NCBI GenBank assembly: GCA_022511485.1
Contig: JAFLUJ010000065.1
Span: 1 to 12,260, forward strand
Length of the DNA stretch: 12,260 bases
From: Oscillospiraceae bacterium
GTDB taxonomy: Bacteria > Bacillota > Clostridia > Oscillospirales > Ruminococcaceae
Reading direction: 5' to 3'
Shown here piece after piece: positions 1 through 7,309 of the stretch (position 1 is the stretch's first letter; every line of letters begins with the position of its first letter). The notes beneath the pieces were generated by a model, which was not told the DNA's origin, made no database searches, and worked only from the letters and a program-made list of their open reading frames with translations. The position numbers and the translations under genes were made by a program.

Positions 1-890
1 CTATATCCGGTATATCCGGAGCTTGAAGCTGAATTTCCGGAGGATGTCTTGCTGCCCATCTGGTCAAGCAGGGAGGTAAGGTCTATCATCATAGTGCCGC
101 CCTCGCCGGATACTACTGTGGGAAGCTTGCCGTCCCATTTTTCTATATAGTTGCTGATGATGATCTCAGGAGTGAGCTGTTCTGATTTCAGTCTGTATGC
201 CTCTGCCTCGGCTTCCGCTTTGGCAACGGTCTGCTCTGCCTCTACCCGGATACGCTGTAAGTCCTGCTCCGCCTTGAGAGCGTTCTGCTGAGCGGTCTGC
301 TTTGCTTCGATGGCTGCATTGTACTCGGCAGTAAATTCAAAGCCGGTGATGTTGAATATCTGGATGTCAATTCCGTAATCGCTTATTTTTGCCCGGAGAA
401 GATCCATCATCTGATCGCTTACGCTCTGACGGTTCGTTATAAGCTCCTCAGCGGTAAATTTTGCAGTGACAGCTTTAACGCACTCAATGACTGCCGGAGT
501 TATAATTACCGATTCGTAATCCATGCCGATGTTTTTATACACACTGGCAGAATAGGAGTTAAGTACCTTGTAGTTTACCACAATAGTTGATGTAACAGTC
601 TGGAGATCCTTTGACGCTGAGGAAGCGTTGGAAACCTCTGCTTTTTGTACCCTGTTGTCGATCAGAATGATATTCTGAACAAAGGGTATCTTGAAATGAA
701 GTCCCTCCTGAAGAACATTTTCCGAGACCTTTCCAAAGGTTGTGATAACTCCCGAATGTCCTGCCGATACGGTAGTAAAGGAATTAAGTGCCACCAGCAG
801 CAGGATAAAAAGGATTACCACTGTGATAATGATTTTCTGTATTTTTCCGCCATTGGCGTCGATAACAACGCCGTCTGTGTTTTTAGCCAT
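1..890 (-). CDS. SPFH/prohibitin-family membrane protein, C-terminus cut by window edge
   Basis: This encodes 296 visible residues and is still open at base 1, so the stop lies outside the window. The N-terminus has a short polar stretch, one membrane helix at about residues 19-36, then an SPFH (band 7) domain from about residue 39. The motif GHSGVITTFGKV near 44-55 and LQEGLHFKIPF at 60-70 are typical of prohibitin/HflC-like proteins. Residues about 190-235 form an Ala/Glu/Gln/Lys-rich coiled coil, and the visible tail is Ser/Gly-rich, so little is probably missing. SPFH proteins form membrane rings or microdomain scaffolds and often modulate proteases; its partner here is not evident. The ATG follows AAAGGAG at good spacing. 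It is last in a run of same-strand genes but separated by a 212-base gap holding repeats, so it may be transcribed separately. I cannot assign it to HflC, HflK or flotillin. Confidence 0.85.
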   Translation of the reverse strand, partial: MAKNTDGVVIDANGGKIQKIIITVVILFILLLVALNSFTTVSAGHSGVITTFGKVSENVLQEGLHFKIPFVQNIILIDNRVQKAEVSNASSASKDLQTVTSTIVVNYKVLNSYSASVYKNIGMDYESVIITPAVIECVKAVTAKFTAEELITNRQSVSDQMMDLLRAKISDYGIDIQIFNITGFEFTAEYNAAIEAKQTAQQNALKAEQDLQRIRVEAEQTVAKAEAEAEAYRLKSEQLTPEIIISNYIEKWDGKLPTVVSGEGGTMMIDLTSLLDQMGSKTSSGNSASSSGYTGY

Positions 891-937
891 TAAATATCGC
901 TCCTTTCGATATTGTCTTAAATAATTAATTTTGTACT

Positions 938-1001
938 CGTGTCCGTATGTCACCATTTATTGATGAAGTATGCAGCGATCTGCCCGTGGGGGCTTCCCCG
1001 C
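938..1001. repeat. 64-base direct repeat, copy 1
   Basis: This matches 1040-1103 without gaps at a 102-base offset; I count 52 of 64 identical positions. The end of the unit forms a 6-bp hairpin with a GCTT loop (stem 986-991 with 996-1001). It lies in the gap upstream of the SPFH gene. The function is unknown; it may be one member of a dispersed repeat family. Confidence 0.75.
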
Positions 1002-1039
1002 CTTGTTAATTTGTAACCGCATAAAAGCAAGTATGTTTC

Positions 1040-1103
1040 CGTGTTCGTATGTTACTTTTTATTTATGAAGTACGCAACGGTCTGCCCGCAGGGGCTTCCC
1101 TGT
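1040..1103. repeat. 64-base direct repeat, copy 2
   Basis: This is the second copy of the unit at 938-1001. Its terminal hairpin pairs 1088-1093 with 1098-1103 around the same GCTT loop. Differences from copy 1 keep the stem: G-C becomes A-T at the third pair, and the two outer pairs interchange Watson-Crick and G-T pairs. It ends on the last base of the stop codon of the small membrane-protein gene. Confidence 0.75.
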
Positions 1104-1297
1104 TAGAAAGCAAGGGTGTCACTGCCGATACTTTCGTCATCATCGCTGTCATCGTCAAAGCAGTTATATTCATCGGTGGTGATATTCCTGCGAGTGCAGC
1201 TCTTTACCAGAGCAACAATGCTGACTATCAGCGCAATAAGAGCGATGACCGCAGACGCTATGGATACAATAAAGCAAACAATTCTTAAATTTTTCAT
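1103..1297 (-). CDS. Small single-pass membrane protein with acidic tail
   Basis: A 64-residue protein beginning MKNLRIVC. Residues about 4-31 are strongly hydrophobic and form one membrane helix. A short basic stretch (KSCTRR) follows, then a tail rich in Asp and Glu (CFDDDSDDDES). I chose the ATG at 1297 over the in-frame ATG at 1315 because AAAGGA sits just before 1297, while the longer start would place that site inside the reading frame and has only a distant GAGG upstream. It starts 23 bases after the ricT stop, so it is probably translated from the same transcript. I recognise no family. The basic-after-helix pattern predicts a cytoplasmic acidic tail, which is inference. Confidence 0.6.
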   Translation of the reverse strand: MKNLRIVCFIVSIASAVIALIALIVSIVALVKSCTRRNITTDEYNCFDDDSDDDESIGSDTLAF

Positions 1298-1320
1298 AAT
1301 TGACAGTCCTTTCATTATAT

Positions 1321-2187
1321 TTATTTGTCCTCAAGCTCTTTAAGTGCCTTAAGCTCTTCCTTGTCGATCCTTATTTTTCCGTCCCTTATTATTGTGACCT
1401 CGCTTTTGTCAAGAGTAACAGCCGGGTCGTCAGATTTCTCCGGCTTGACCTTAAGCTTTCCTGTGAGCAGGTTGACCTCCTCAACGTAGCCGTTAAAATT
1501 GGGAGCTTTAACGTATGCTCCAACCTTGGGAGTGTTTTTCATAAGATACTCATAGGAATCCTGTTCATATTTGAGACAGCACATCAATCTGCCGCAGGTA
1601 CCGGAGATTTTTGTGGGATTCAGGGATAATCCCTGCTCCTTAGCCATTTTGATGGAAACCGGCTGGAACTCCCCAAGAAAGCCCTTGCAGCAGAATTCCC
1701 GTCCGCATATGCCAAGTCCTCCGAGAATTTTTGATTCGTCACGGACGCCTATCTGCCGCAGCTCGATACGGGTACGGAAAACCGAAGCCAGATCCTTTAC
1801 CAGCTCACGGAAGTCCACGCGGGTCTCCGCAGTAAAATAGAACAGCAGCTTGTTGTTGTCGAAGGTGCATTCAACGTCCACCAGCTTCATGTTGAGCTTG
1901 TGGGCGAGAATTTTTTCCTGACATATCTTGAAGGCGTTTTCCTCCTTGACCTTGTTCTGTTCAATGGTCTTCATGTCCTGATTGTTTACGGGACGTATTA
2001 TAGGCTTAAGAGGAGCGGTTATTTTTTCGTCCTCAACCATTTTGTTAGGCATTACTACCTCTCCGCACTCTACGCCGCGAGCTGTCTCAACGATAACAAG
2101 CGTACCTTCGTCAAGCTTCAGACCCTTTGGTGAGAAATAGTAGACCTTTCCTGCGCTTTTAAAGCGCACTCCGATTATTTCTGTCAT
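1321..2187 (-). CDS. ricT: PSP1-domain protein RicT (YaaT-like)
   Basis: A 288-residue protein of usual family length. In Bacillus, RicT (YaaT) joins RicA and RicF in the Y-complex, which carries Fe-S clusters and helps RNase Y mature mRNAs; it was first noted through sporulation and biofilm defects. The PSP1 core spans about residues 60-225. Six cysteines sit in the family pattern: C161, C166 and C167 in ICGREFCC, and C198, C203 and C204 in TCGRLMCC, consistent with cluster binding. The C-terminal part (about 222-265) looks like a small beta domain. The start is the ATG at 2187, well spaced from AAAGGA; an in-frame TTG at 2193 lies against the ribosome binding site. It follows holB after 48 bases, the gene order known from many Bacillota. 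RicA and RicF are not in this window. Confidence 0.92.
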   Translation of the reverse strand: MTEIIGVRFKSAGKVYYFSPKGLKLDEGTLVIVETARGVECGEVVMPNKMVEDEKITAPLKPIIRPVNNQDMKTIEQNKVKEENAFKICQEKILAHKLNMKLVDVECTFDNNKLLFYFTAETRVDFRELVKDLASVFRTRIELRQIGVRDESKILGGLGICGREFCCKGFLGEFQPVSIKMAKEQGLSLNPTKISGTCGRLMCCLKYEQDSYEYLMKNTPKVGAYVKAPNFNGYVEEVNLLTGKLKVKPEKSDDPAVTLDKSEVTIIRDGKIRIDKEELKALKELEDK

Positions 2188-2235
2188 ATTCAAATCCTTT
2201 CTATTGCTTATCCGGACGAATATTGCTGTGTCCGG

Positions 2236-3195
2236 TCAATTATTTATTGACGCCGCAAAAGCGGACATTTCCGGGGAAACATTGATCGTTCCTCCGCAGC
2301 GGGCGATGGTTTTGTTCAAAGCCTCATGGAGAGCCTCCGCCCTGCGCCTGCTTATAGTCCGGGAGAGCCTTTCCGCCCCCTCCGGGTCGCAGCCGATGGG
2401 ATGGGATGTACCAAGCCTGAGGATACAGGCATCCCGGACGACCTTGTCCACAAGCTCAAGGACGCGGCGTATCCTGCCTCTGTCCTCGCCGATACCGCTG
2501 AGAGCCGTAAGAAGCTCATATTCATTGCTTTCCGTTATCGCCGCGATTATTTTTTTGCAGTGGAGAACGTTTTCTGCTGTCTCTCCACCCGCAAGATAAT
2601 CCATGCAGCTTCCGATATTTCCATGGAAATGCTTTACAGCATCCTCGATCTGTTCAGGAGTGTAAGCTCCTGTATCCGCAAGAGCGGCGCGGCAGTCATC
2701 TTCGGAACATTCCGGAATACCTATGGTAATGACCCTTGACAGTATCGTAGGGAGAAATACTCCTCTGTTTACAGCGGTAAAGATGAAGTATGCGCTTTCG
2801 GGAGGCTCTTCAATAAGCTTGAGCATAAGATTCTGAGTTGATTCTTCTATGCTTTCGCAGTCGGTGAAAATGTATATCTTGGCTTCGCAGTCATTGGGAG
2901 CGACATAAGCGTCCGAGCATATTTCACGTATAGTCTCTCTGTTGTAGATCATTTTCTTTCCTGACTTTTCCGGCTTTATTACGTCCGGGTGTGTTCCGGA
3001 CAGTATCCGTTTGCAGTGCCGGCACTCTCCGCAGGCGTTTCCCGCCTCGCACAGCAGCGTCATGGCGATATAGTCAGCAAAGAATTTTTTTCCCACGCCC
3101 CGCTCGCCGGTGAGAAGTATGCTGCGGGCGAATCTTCCGGTGCGTTTCATTGCTTCTACCGAAGCAGCAGGGGAGTCCTTTGAATACAGCTTCAT
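2236..3195 (-). CDS. holB: DNA polymerase III subunit delta-prime
   Basis: A 319-residue clamp-loader subunit, close to the family's usual length. With delta and gamma/tau it opens and loads the beta clamp at the replication fork. The AAA+ fold begins with a Walker A motif, GERGVGKK at 30-37. A zinc module follows with C49, C55, C58 and C61. LMLKLIEEPPE at 123-133 is the conserved segment after Walker B, and the sensor SR is in PTILSRV around 149-155. Delta-prime proteins often have degenerate nucleotide sites, but the Walker A here looks intact, so a gamma/tau-like paralogue cannot be excluded by motif alone; the length and the darA-holB-ricT order favour delta-prime. Its ATG overlaps the darA stop by four bases, implying translational coupling. 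Confidence 0.92.
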   Translation of the reverse strand: MKLYSKDSPAASVEAMKRTGRFARSILLTGERGVGKKFFADYIAMTLLCEAGNACGECRHCKRILSGTHPDVIKPEKSGKKMIYNRETIREICSDAYVAPNDCEAKIYIFTDCESIEESTQNLMLKLIEEPPESAYFIFTAVNRGVFLPTILSRVITIGIPECSEDDCRAALADTGAYTPEQIEDAVKHFHGNIGSCMDYLAGGETAENVLHCKKIIAAITESNEYELLTALSGIGEDRGRIRRVLELVDKVVRDACILRLGTSHPIGCDPEGAERLSRTISRRRAEALHEALNKTIARCGGTINVSPEMSAFAASINN

Positions 3196-3515
3196 ACCTT
3201 TTCAAACCGTTCTACGTCGGTGACAAAGATGGTCGCTCCGCCTACAACTACCTCGACTGGATAGCCTGCGCTCTGCATTTCGCTTCCTATGTTGGCAGCT
3301 GGCATGAACTGCTTTCTTCTGCGGGAACGCTCTTTGATTATTTCGATTATCTCGTCTACGTTTTCATCGTCGGCACAGATCATGAATGTGGTGTTTCCGG
3401 ACATGAGAAATCCGCCTGTTGAGGCAAGCTTTGTAGTGAAAAATCCTGCCTTGGTAAGCGCCGAGGAAACGTCATGGCTGTCGTCATTATTGATAATGGC
3501 ATAAATGAGTTTCAT
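3192..3515 (-). CDS. darA: Cyclic-di-AMP receptor DarA (PstA/YaaQ)
   Basis: A 107-residue PII-like protein of standard length. This family binds the second messenger c-di-AMP as a trimer in the cytoplasm; its downstream target is not settled. The conserved block TKLASTGGFLMSGNTTF at 28-44 and the C-terminal PVEVVVGGATIFV at 86-98 are diagnostic. From memory of the S. aureus PstA structure, Thr28, Phe36 and Leu37 around the ligand are kept, whereas the positions of Asn24 and Arg26 hold Gly and Phe here, so the pocket may differ. The start has AAAGGAG seven bases upstream. The last four bases overlap holB. Unlike Bacillus, no yaaR lies between them. Confidence 0.93.
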   Translation of the reverse strand: MKLIYAIINNDDSHDVSSALTKAGFFTTKLASTGGFLMSGNTTFMICADDENVDEIIEIIKERSRRRKQFMPAANIGSEMQSAGYPVEVVVGGATIFVTDVERFEKV

Positions 3516-3537
3516 ATATGGTCTCCTTTTTTAGTTA

Positions 3538-3566
3538 TTAATACAAGCTATTTGTACATCTGTCTA
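3538..3566 (-). promoter_or_regulatory. Candidate sigma-A promoter for darA-holB-ricT
   Basis: TAGACA (3561-3566) and TATTAA (3538-3543) are separated by 17 bases and lie just upstream of darA. The match is 5/6 and 4/6. A hairpin ATAGACT/AGTCTAT (3573-3591) sits immediately upstream, across the stop codon of the preceding small ORF; it could be an operator or a weak transcript-end structure. Confidence 0.45.
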
Positions 3567-3570
3567 ATAT

Positions 3571-3726
3571 TTATAGACTGTCATAGTCTATATTCAATTC
3601 TTTCGCAAATTCCTCAATGGGCATGGGTTCGCTATCATCAGCCTCTGATTCTGCTATCATCTGTAATTCCCATTCATCTGGCTCTACTTCTTCAATATCG
3701 GATTTAACATATTCTTGTAAAAGCAT
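3571..3726 (-). CDS. 51-residue acidic hypothetical protein
   Basis: A short reading frame starting MLLQEYVKSDIEEVEPDEW and ending IDYDSL. GGAGG lies seven bases before the ATG, which is the main argument that it is translated. About a third of the residues are Asp or Glu, and there is no membrane helix. It begins 37 bases after the decarboxylase stop and ends 55 bases before darA, filling the place where tmk sits in the Bacillus cluster. Residues EEFAKELNIDYDSL resemble tails of small antitoxin-like proteins, but no toxin gene is adjacent and I do not assign a family. It could be an orphan antitoxin, a small regulator or a remnant of a longer gene. Confidence 0.6.
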   Translation of the reverse strand: MLLQEYVKSDIEEVEPDEWELQMIAESEADDSEPMPIEEFAKELNIDYDSL

Positions 3727-3763
3727 TAAAAGACCTCCAAGACAATATTAAAAGCCTTTATAT

Positions 3764-5098
3764 TCATTTTACCACATTTACAGAAAAAATGCTATACATT
3801 TTTAAAATTTTAATGACATTTTCGTCAATGATCTCTCCTGCTGCCACCGCAGGCACACATGGAGGACATACAGTGACCGATTCTGCGGCGATCCTGCCGA
3901 GAGATCTTTCGGTGGGAATACTTTCACTATCGGAGAAAAACGCCTTTCTTGGGGACATCGCCCGCTCCGGTCCGGAAGCTTCAAACAGGGGAGGTTCAAT
4001 AAATATCCTTGGCATACGGACATTCCGGAGAGCTGCTTCCGCTTTGGAGAGATCTTCCTCTGTATTGGAGGGGGAAAACATCATAACCACATGAGCTGCG
4101 TCAGCGTATTCCGGTTCGATACCGCCATCACGAAGCTGATCTGCCAGCTCGTATCCGGTAAGACCGCAGGGAAGGGCGTATATCGAAAGCTTTAACGGCT
4201 CTCCCGGACAGATGGTATATACGCTCCCAAGACGCTCCTTCATAGCGTCAAGAGCTTCAATTGTATTTTTCAGACGAGCAGGGAAGTCCTCTGCAAGATA
4301 TTTGTTGCACAAGTCCATGCTTGCCATGATAAGATAGCTGGGACTGGTGCTTCCGAAAAGGGACATATATCGCTTTGCGTTCCCTATGTATTTTTCGTTT
4401 CCTATATGGAGGTAAGCTCCTCCCGTCAGAACAGGCAGGGTCTTGTGGGCAGAATCGCAGCACATATCCGCTCCCAGAGTGATAGGGTGGAGGGATTTCT
4501 CCAGAAATGCAAGATACGCTCCATGAGCGTTGTCAACAAGCAGGGGAAGTCCTGCGCTGTGGCAGACCTCTGCAATAGCTTTTATGTCGGCGATCTGTCC
4601 GAGATAATCCGGGGAGGTGATAAAAACGCAGGATGGCTTTTTTTCTGTATACTCTTCAATAGCCTCCCTGACTGCTTCCGGGGTTATTTTACCTGAGACT
4701 GCCGAGCCGTTCTGATACTCCGGATATATCCAGCAGGGCTCGAGGTCAAGGAGGACACAGGCGTTTATCACTGATCGGTGGGAATTCCTGCCGCAGATGA
4801 AAGAACCTCCGGTCTTGCAGACTGCCGTCAGCATAGTCTGGATACAAAGTGTAGAGCCTCCCGCAGAAAAAAAAGTTGTTTTCGTCCCGAACAGAGCGGA
4901 GGCGTTTTTTTCGCTTTCGGATATTATCCCGTTCGCTTCAAAAAGGGAGTCCGCCCCTTTTATTTCGGTAATGTCGTATCTGAAAGCGTCTCCGAAGCCG
5001 CAGTCAAAGGGGGAGCGTCCCTTGTGTCCCGGCATATGGGCTCTGACAGTGACGCTTTCACTGTATTTTTTAAGGAAATCATAGATGGGAGTGTTCAT
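3764..5098 (-). CDS. Orn/Lys/Arg decarboxylase-family PLP enzyme (YaaO/SpeA-like)
   Basis: A 444-residue fold-type I PLP enzyme of the short Bacillota form of the Orn/Lys/Arg decarboxylase family, which makes polyamine precursors from basic amino acids. HMPGHKG at 21-27 is the family's N-terminal signature. FSAGGSTLCIQTML at 77-90 forms the cofactor phosphate region. D189 in VDNAHGA should contact the pyridine nitrogen, and K219 in SAHKTLPVLTGGA is the Schiff-base lysine. The C-terminal domain (about 370-420) has the family signature SPRKAFF near 386. Substrate choice among lysine, arginine and ornithine cannot be read from the sequence. The ribosome binding site is weak (AGAAAGAAG), but a good promoter lies at 5134-5163. 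In Bacillus the paralogue yaaO heads the tmk-darA-holB cluster, matching this position. Confidence 0.9.
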   Translation of the reverse strand: MNTPIYDFLKKYSESVTVRAHMPGHKGRSPFDCGFGDAFRYDITEIKGADSLFEANGIISESEKNASALFGTKTTFFSAGGSTLCIQTMLTAVCKTGGSFICGRNSHRSVINACVLLDLEPCWIYPEYQNGSAVSGKITPEAVREAIEEYTEKKPSCVFITSPDYLGQIADIKAIAEVCHSAGLPLLVDNAHGAYLAFLEKSLHPITLGADMCCDSAHKTLPVLTGGAYLHIGNEKYIGNAKRYMSLFGSTSPSYLIMASMDLCNKYLAEDFPARLKNTIEALDAMKERLGSVYTICPGEPLKLSIYALPCGLTGYELADQLRDGGIEPEYADAAHVVMMFSPSNTEEDLSKAEAALRNVRMPRIFIEPPLFEASGPERAMSPRKAFFSDSESIPTERSLGRIAAESVTVCPPCVPAVAAGEIIDENVIKILKMYSIFSVNVVK

Positions 5099-5133
5099 AT
5101 TTATTGCTTCTTTCTTATATTAATACATTATAA

Positions 5134-5163
5134 ATTATATCAGAAGCTTTAAGGAACTGTCAA
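5134..5163 (-). promoter_or_regulatory. Sigma-A promoter of the decarboxylase
   Basis: TTGACA (5158-5163) and TATAAT (5134-5139) are both consensus, with an 18-base spacer and a TG one base before the -10 (extended -10). The expected start near 5127 leaves a leader of about 30 bases before the ATG at 5098. Confidence 0.8.
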
Positions 5164-5181
5164 GAGCGAGGTAAATTATCA

Positions 5182-5811
5182 TTATATTATTACCCCCAAA
5201 AAATCGTAAGCATAGTGTAAAGCAATAGGTATTGTAATGTCATTACGTTTATATGTAATAAAACAAAATACAATATGTGATATAAATGTTTCGATCAGAT
5301 TAGGAACTGCGTATGCTAAATAATTCAAAGACACATTATTATGAACAAACATCTGAAACGGAATATGCATAAAAGCAAAAAGCAATGCACCGATTATAAA
5401 TATCACATACTTATTAAATTTAAAACCAAATAAATAATTTTGTATCAGTCCTCTGAACATAATTTCTTCTATAGCAGCAATATAAAAAAGATAATAAAGC
5501 ATTTGCTTTAAGACTTCATAAAAAGCAAGGTTGCTGAATGCCCAAATGACTATAAAAGTTACTACTATTATAATTATAGATATTATAAGGTTTATCTTTA
5601 TTTTTTCTTTTCCGAAACCTAAATTATAAATATTTTTATCTTTTATCAGAGCAATCAAAATACATACTGCAAATAATGAGCAATATATAATATTCATACC
5701 GTATGTAATTCCTTTTTTATACAATACTCCTGCTAAAAATAATCCCGTCCAAAATATGCAATAGTAAATTATTGCTATAAAGCCATATGATTTATTCTTT
5801 GACTGATACAT
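5182..5811 (-). CDS. CPBP-family intramembrane glutamic protease
   Basis: A 209-residue integral membrane protein with about six hydrophobic helices. It carries the CPBP (Abi/CAAX protease) motifs in order: EEIMFR at 115-120 with the paired catalytic glutamates and arginine, FAFMH at 145-149, and HYAYD at 199-203. Family members cleave prenylated proteins in eukaryotes; in Bacillota they are often linked to bacteriocin self-immunity or membrane-protein processing. The substrate here is unknown. The gene is very AT-rich with heavy use of ATA and AAA codons, unlike guaB or holB, which suggests acquisition by transfer. It starts 35 bases after the five-helix membrane-protein gene and probably shares its transcript. 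The start is supported by a GAGGA site. I see no clear terminator after the stop. Confidence 0.88.
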   Translation of the reverse strand: MYQSKNKSYGFIAIIYYCIFWTGLFLAGVLYKKGITYGMNIIYCSLFAVCILIALIKDKNIYNLGFGKEKIKINLIISIIIIVVTFIVIWAFSNLAFYEVLKQMLYYLFYIAAIEEIMFRGLIQNYLFGFKFNKYVIFIIGALLFAFMHIPFQMFVHNNVSLNYLAYAVPNLIETFISHIVFCFITYKRNDITIPIALHYAYDFLGVII

Positions 5812-5846
5812 ATTTTATTTTCCTCACAAATCCAGATTTATCAACC

Positions 5847-6317
5847 TTACTTTGCTCTTTTTGTGACAATAAAAGTTGCTGCATAAAAGACGATATACAA
5901 TCCGCAGCCTAACAAGATCGAACACCAATTCATGCGGGAATATATCAAACTAACATATTGGTCTAAAGGAGTAAGAAGAATCGCTAATGCAATTGAAAAA
6001 ATCATGCCGCTGACAGAGCAAATAAAAATTTCTTTCTTCTTGTAGTATGCTAATATGTATTGATAAAACCGGGTGGCATACATCCAAATTGCAAATACTA
6101 AAAGGGCGTGAGTTCCTCTTTCCGCAAATCGACCTTTTAATACAAAGGTAAATAAAATCGTAAAAATCACTATCCCTATCAATGGAGATAAATTAATTAT
6201 CATAGATATAGGCTTAATGATTTTGGCTGTTCGCTCTTCCGGACAATACTTTCTTGATCTCCAGCTTATAATCCCCCAATATATTGCTAAAACAAATATT
6301 AATATTATACTCAACAT
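5847..6317 (-). CDS. Five-helix membrane protein of unknown function
   Basis: A 156-residue hydrophobic protein with five likely membrane helices at about 1-19, 35-60, 70-92, 97-118 and 128-152. Charged loops include RSRKYCPEER at 20-29 and YKKK near 92. No catalytic motif or known family is visible to me. The gene is AT-rich like the CPBP gene downstream, with a 35-base gap, and lies 28 bases after the ankyrin-like gene, so the three probably form one transcription unit. AAAGGA precedes the ATG by ten bases. A role as partner or substrate of the protease is possible but is only suggested by adjacency. Confidence 0.75.
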   Translation of the reverse strand: MLSIILIFVLAIYWGIISWRSRKYCPEERTAKIIKPISMIINLSPLIGIVIFTILFTFVLKGRFAERGTHALLVFAIWMYATRFYQYILAYYKKKEIFICSVSGMIFSIALAILLTPLDQYVSLIYSRMNWCSILLGCGLYIVFYAATFIVTKRAK

Positions 6318-6345
6318 TTTTTATTTATCCTTTCTTATATCATAA

Positions 6346-7215
6346 TTATTTGCATATGATAGCCAAAAGCCGTTTATAGTTGTCCGTTCCCGCTATGCTG
6401 TCTGCGTTGTCGTAGTATTCCTGAGTGAAATGATTATTGCTTGGCACATCCTCCAACAGCAGGAAATCTGTATCCGAGGAGTATCCATTGTCAATAAACA
6501 CCCGGATAAATTCAAGCTCTGTATCCGTCACTGCATCATCGTTGTAAAGAACTGCCCAGACCGCTTTCCCGAACACATTTGAAAAATAATCACGGGGTCT
6601 TTTTAATTCAGTGGAGGCGTTATTTTCAAACATCATCTCAGCAATTTTTACATCGTCCTCAGTAATGCTGCGTTCTACACAGATGTTAAGATAATAGTCC
6701 ATGCTGGTGGATACATAAGCCATATGGTCGTATCTTTCGGGATTATCAAATATTGCGCCATGCTCCAGAGCAAGCCTGACTACATCTGCGCTTCCAACCT
6801 GAAGCCCGATGTCCAGGACACTGTACCGGTTGCTGTCGTGCCAGAAAACAAGACGGCTGTCTTTATCAAGAAGCTCTTCTAGCGCTTTGATGGAGTCCGG
6901 GTCGGGATTCTCGGCATAGGACCACATTGCGGAAACGTCTCGTGAGCGCACATATTCTGTGTCTCCGTCCGGATGGGTCACCATCCAGAAGATCGACTGG
7001 AATGCAAAATACAATACAAATGCTATTATAGGTGCGGCGAACAGTATCCCAAGCACAAGAAATACCGTTCCGGCTTTTTTCAATTTTTTGCTGTCTTTTA
7101 GCTTTCCCACAATTTTCAGTACTATCGCCAGACTGAAAAACAATGTCATCGTAGAAATATGAATTATAAATATAACAACAAAAGCAGTTGCAAATACCAT
7201 TCCCATAAACGCCAT
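6346..7215 (-). CDS. Membrane-anchored ankyrin-like protein
   Basis: A 289-residue protein with two N-terminal membrane helices (about 5-36 and 50-78) separated by a short Lys-rich loop, KLKDSKKLKK. The remaining 210 residues form a soluble domain. Residues 131-160 (YSVLDIGLQVGSADVVRLALEHGAIFDNPE) follow the ankyrin helix-turn-helix plan, and degenerate units follow near 187-203 and 232-247. The two-helix hairpin predicts that the soluble part is cytoplasmic, which is inference. Ankyrin folds mediate protein contacts, so it may recruit a partner to the membrane. The GGGGG ribosome binding site lies only a few bases after the MITE-like element, so that insertion forms most of its 5' leader. 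I do not recognise a named family; repeat divergence makes the ankyrin call moderate. Confidence 0.7.
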   Translation of the reverse strand: MAFMGMVFATAFVVIFIIHISTMTLFFSLAIVLKIVGKLKDSKKLKKAGTVFLVLGILFAAPIIAFVLYFAFQSIFWMVTHPDGDTEYVRSRDVSAMWSYAENPDPDSIKALEELLDKDSRLVFWHDSNRYSVLDIGLQVGSADVVRLALEHGAIFDNPERYDHMAYVSTSMDYYLNICVERSITEDDVKIAEMMFENNASTELKRPRDYFSNVFGKAVWAVLYNDDAVTDTELEFIRVFIDNGYSSDTDFLLLEDVPSNNHFTQEYYDNADSIAGTDNYKRLLAIICK

Positions 7216-7232
7216 AATATTTCCCCCTTTTA

Positions 7233-7303
7233 GAGCCTGCTTAGTATCTTGAGATTGTCAGATTTGCCGCAAGGATGGCGATTGAAAGATGCTAAACAGG
7301 CTC
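7233..7303. mobile_element. 71-base MITE-like palindrome with TTA duplications
   Basis: Ends GAGCCTGCTTAGTATC (7233-7248) and GATGCTAAACAGGCTC (7288-7303) are inverted repeats matching at 14 of 16 positions. Both sides carry TTA (7230-7232 and 7304-7306), as expected of a 3-base target duplication. The 39-base centre holds no gene. The GAGCCTG termini and TNA-type duplication recall IS5-group elements, which is inference from memory. It lies between the lipase stop (six bases away) and the ankyrin-like gene. It could also act as an RNA hairpin that ends or processes the lipase transcript. Confidence 0.6.
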
Positions 7304-7309
7304 TTAGAT

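Noticed and set aside
2212..2235. CCGGAC/GTCCGG inverted repeat between holB and ricT
   Set aside because: The stem is only 6 bp with a 12-base loop and no T tract, which is too weak to call a terminator or operator.
4778..5152. 124-codon plus-strand frame
   Set aside because: It is antisense to the decarboxylase N-terminus, covers that gene's promoter, and shows no family features.
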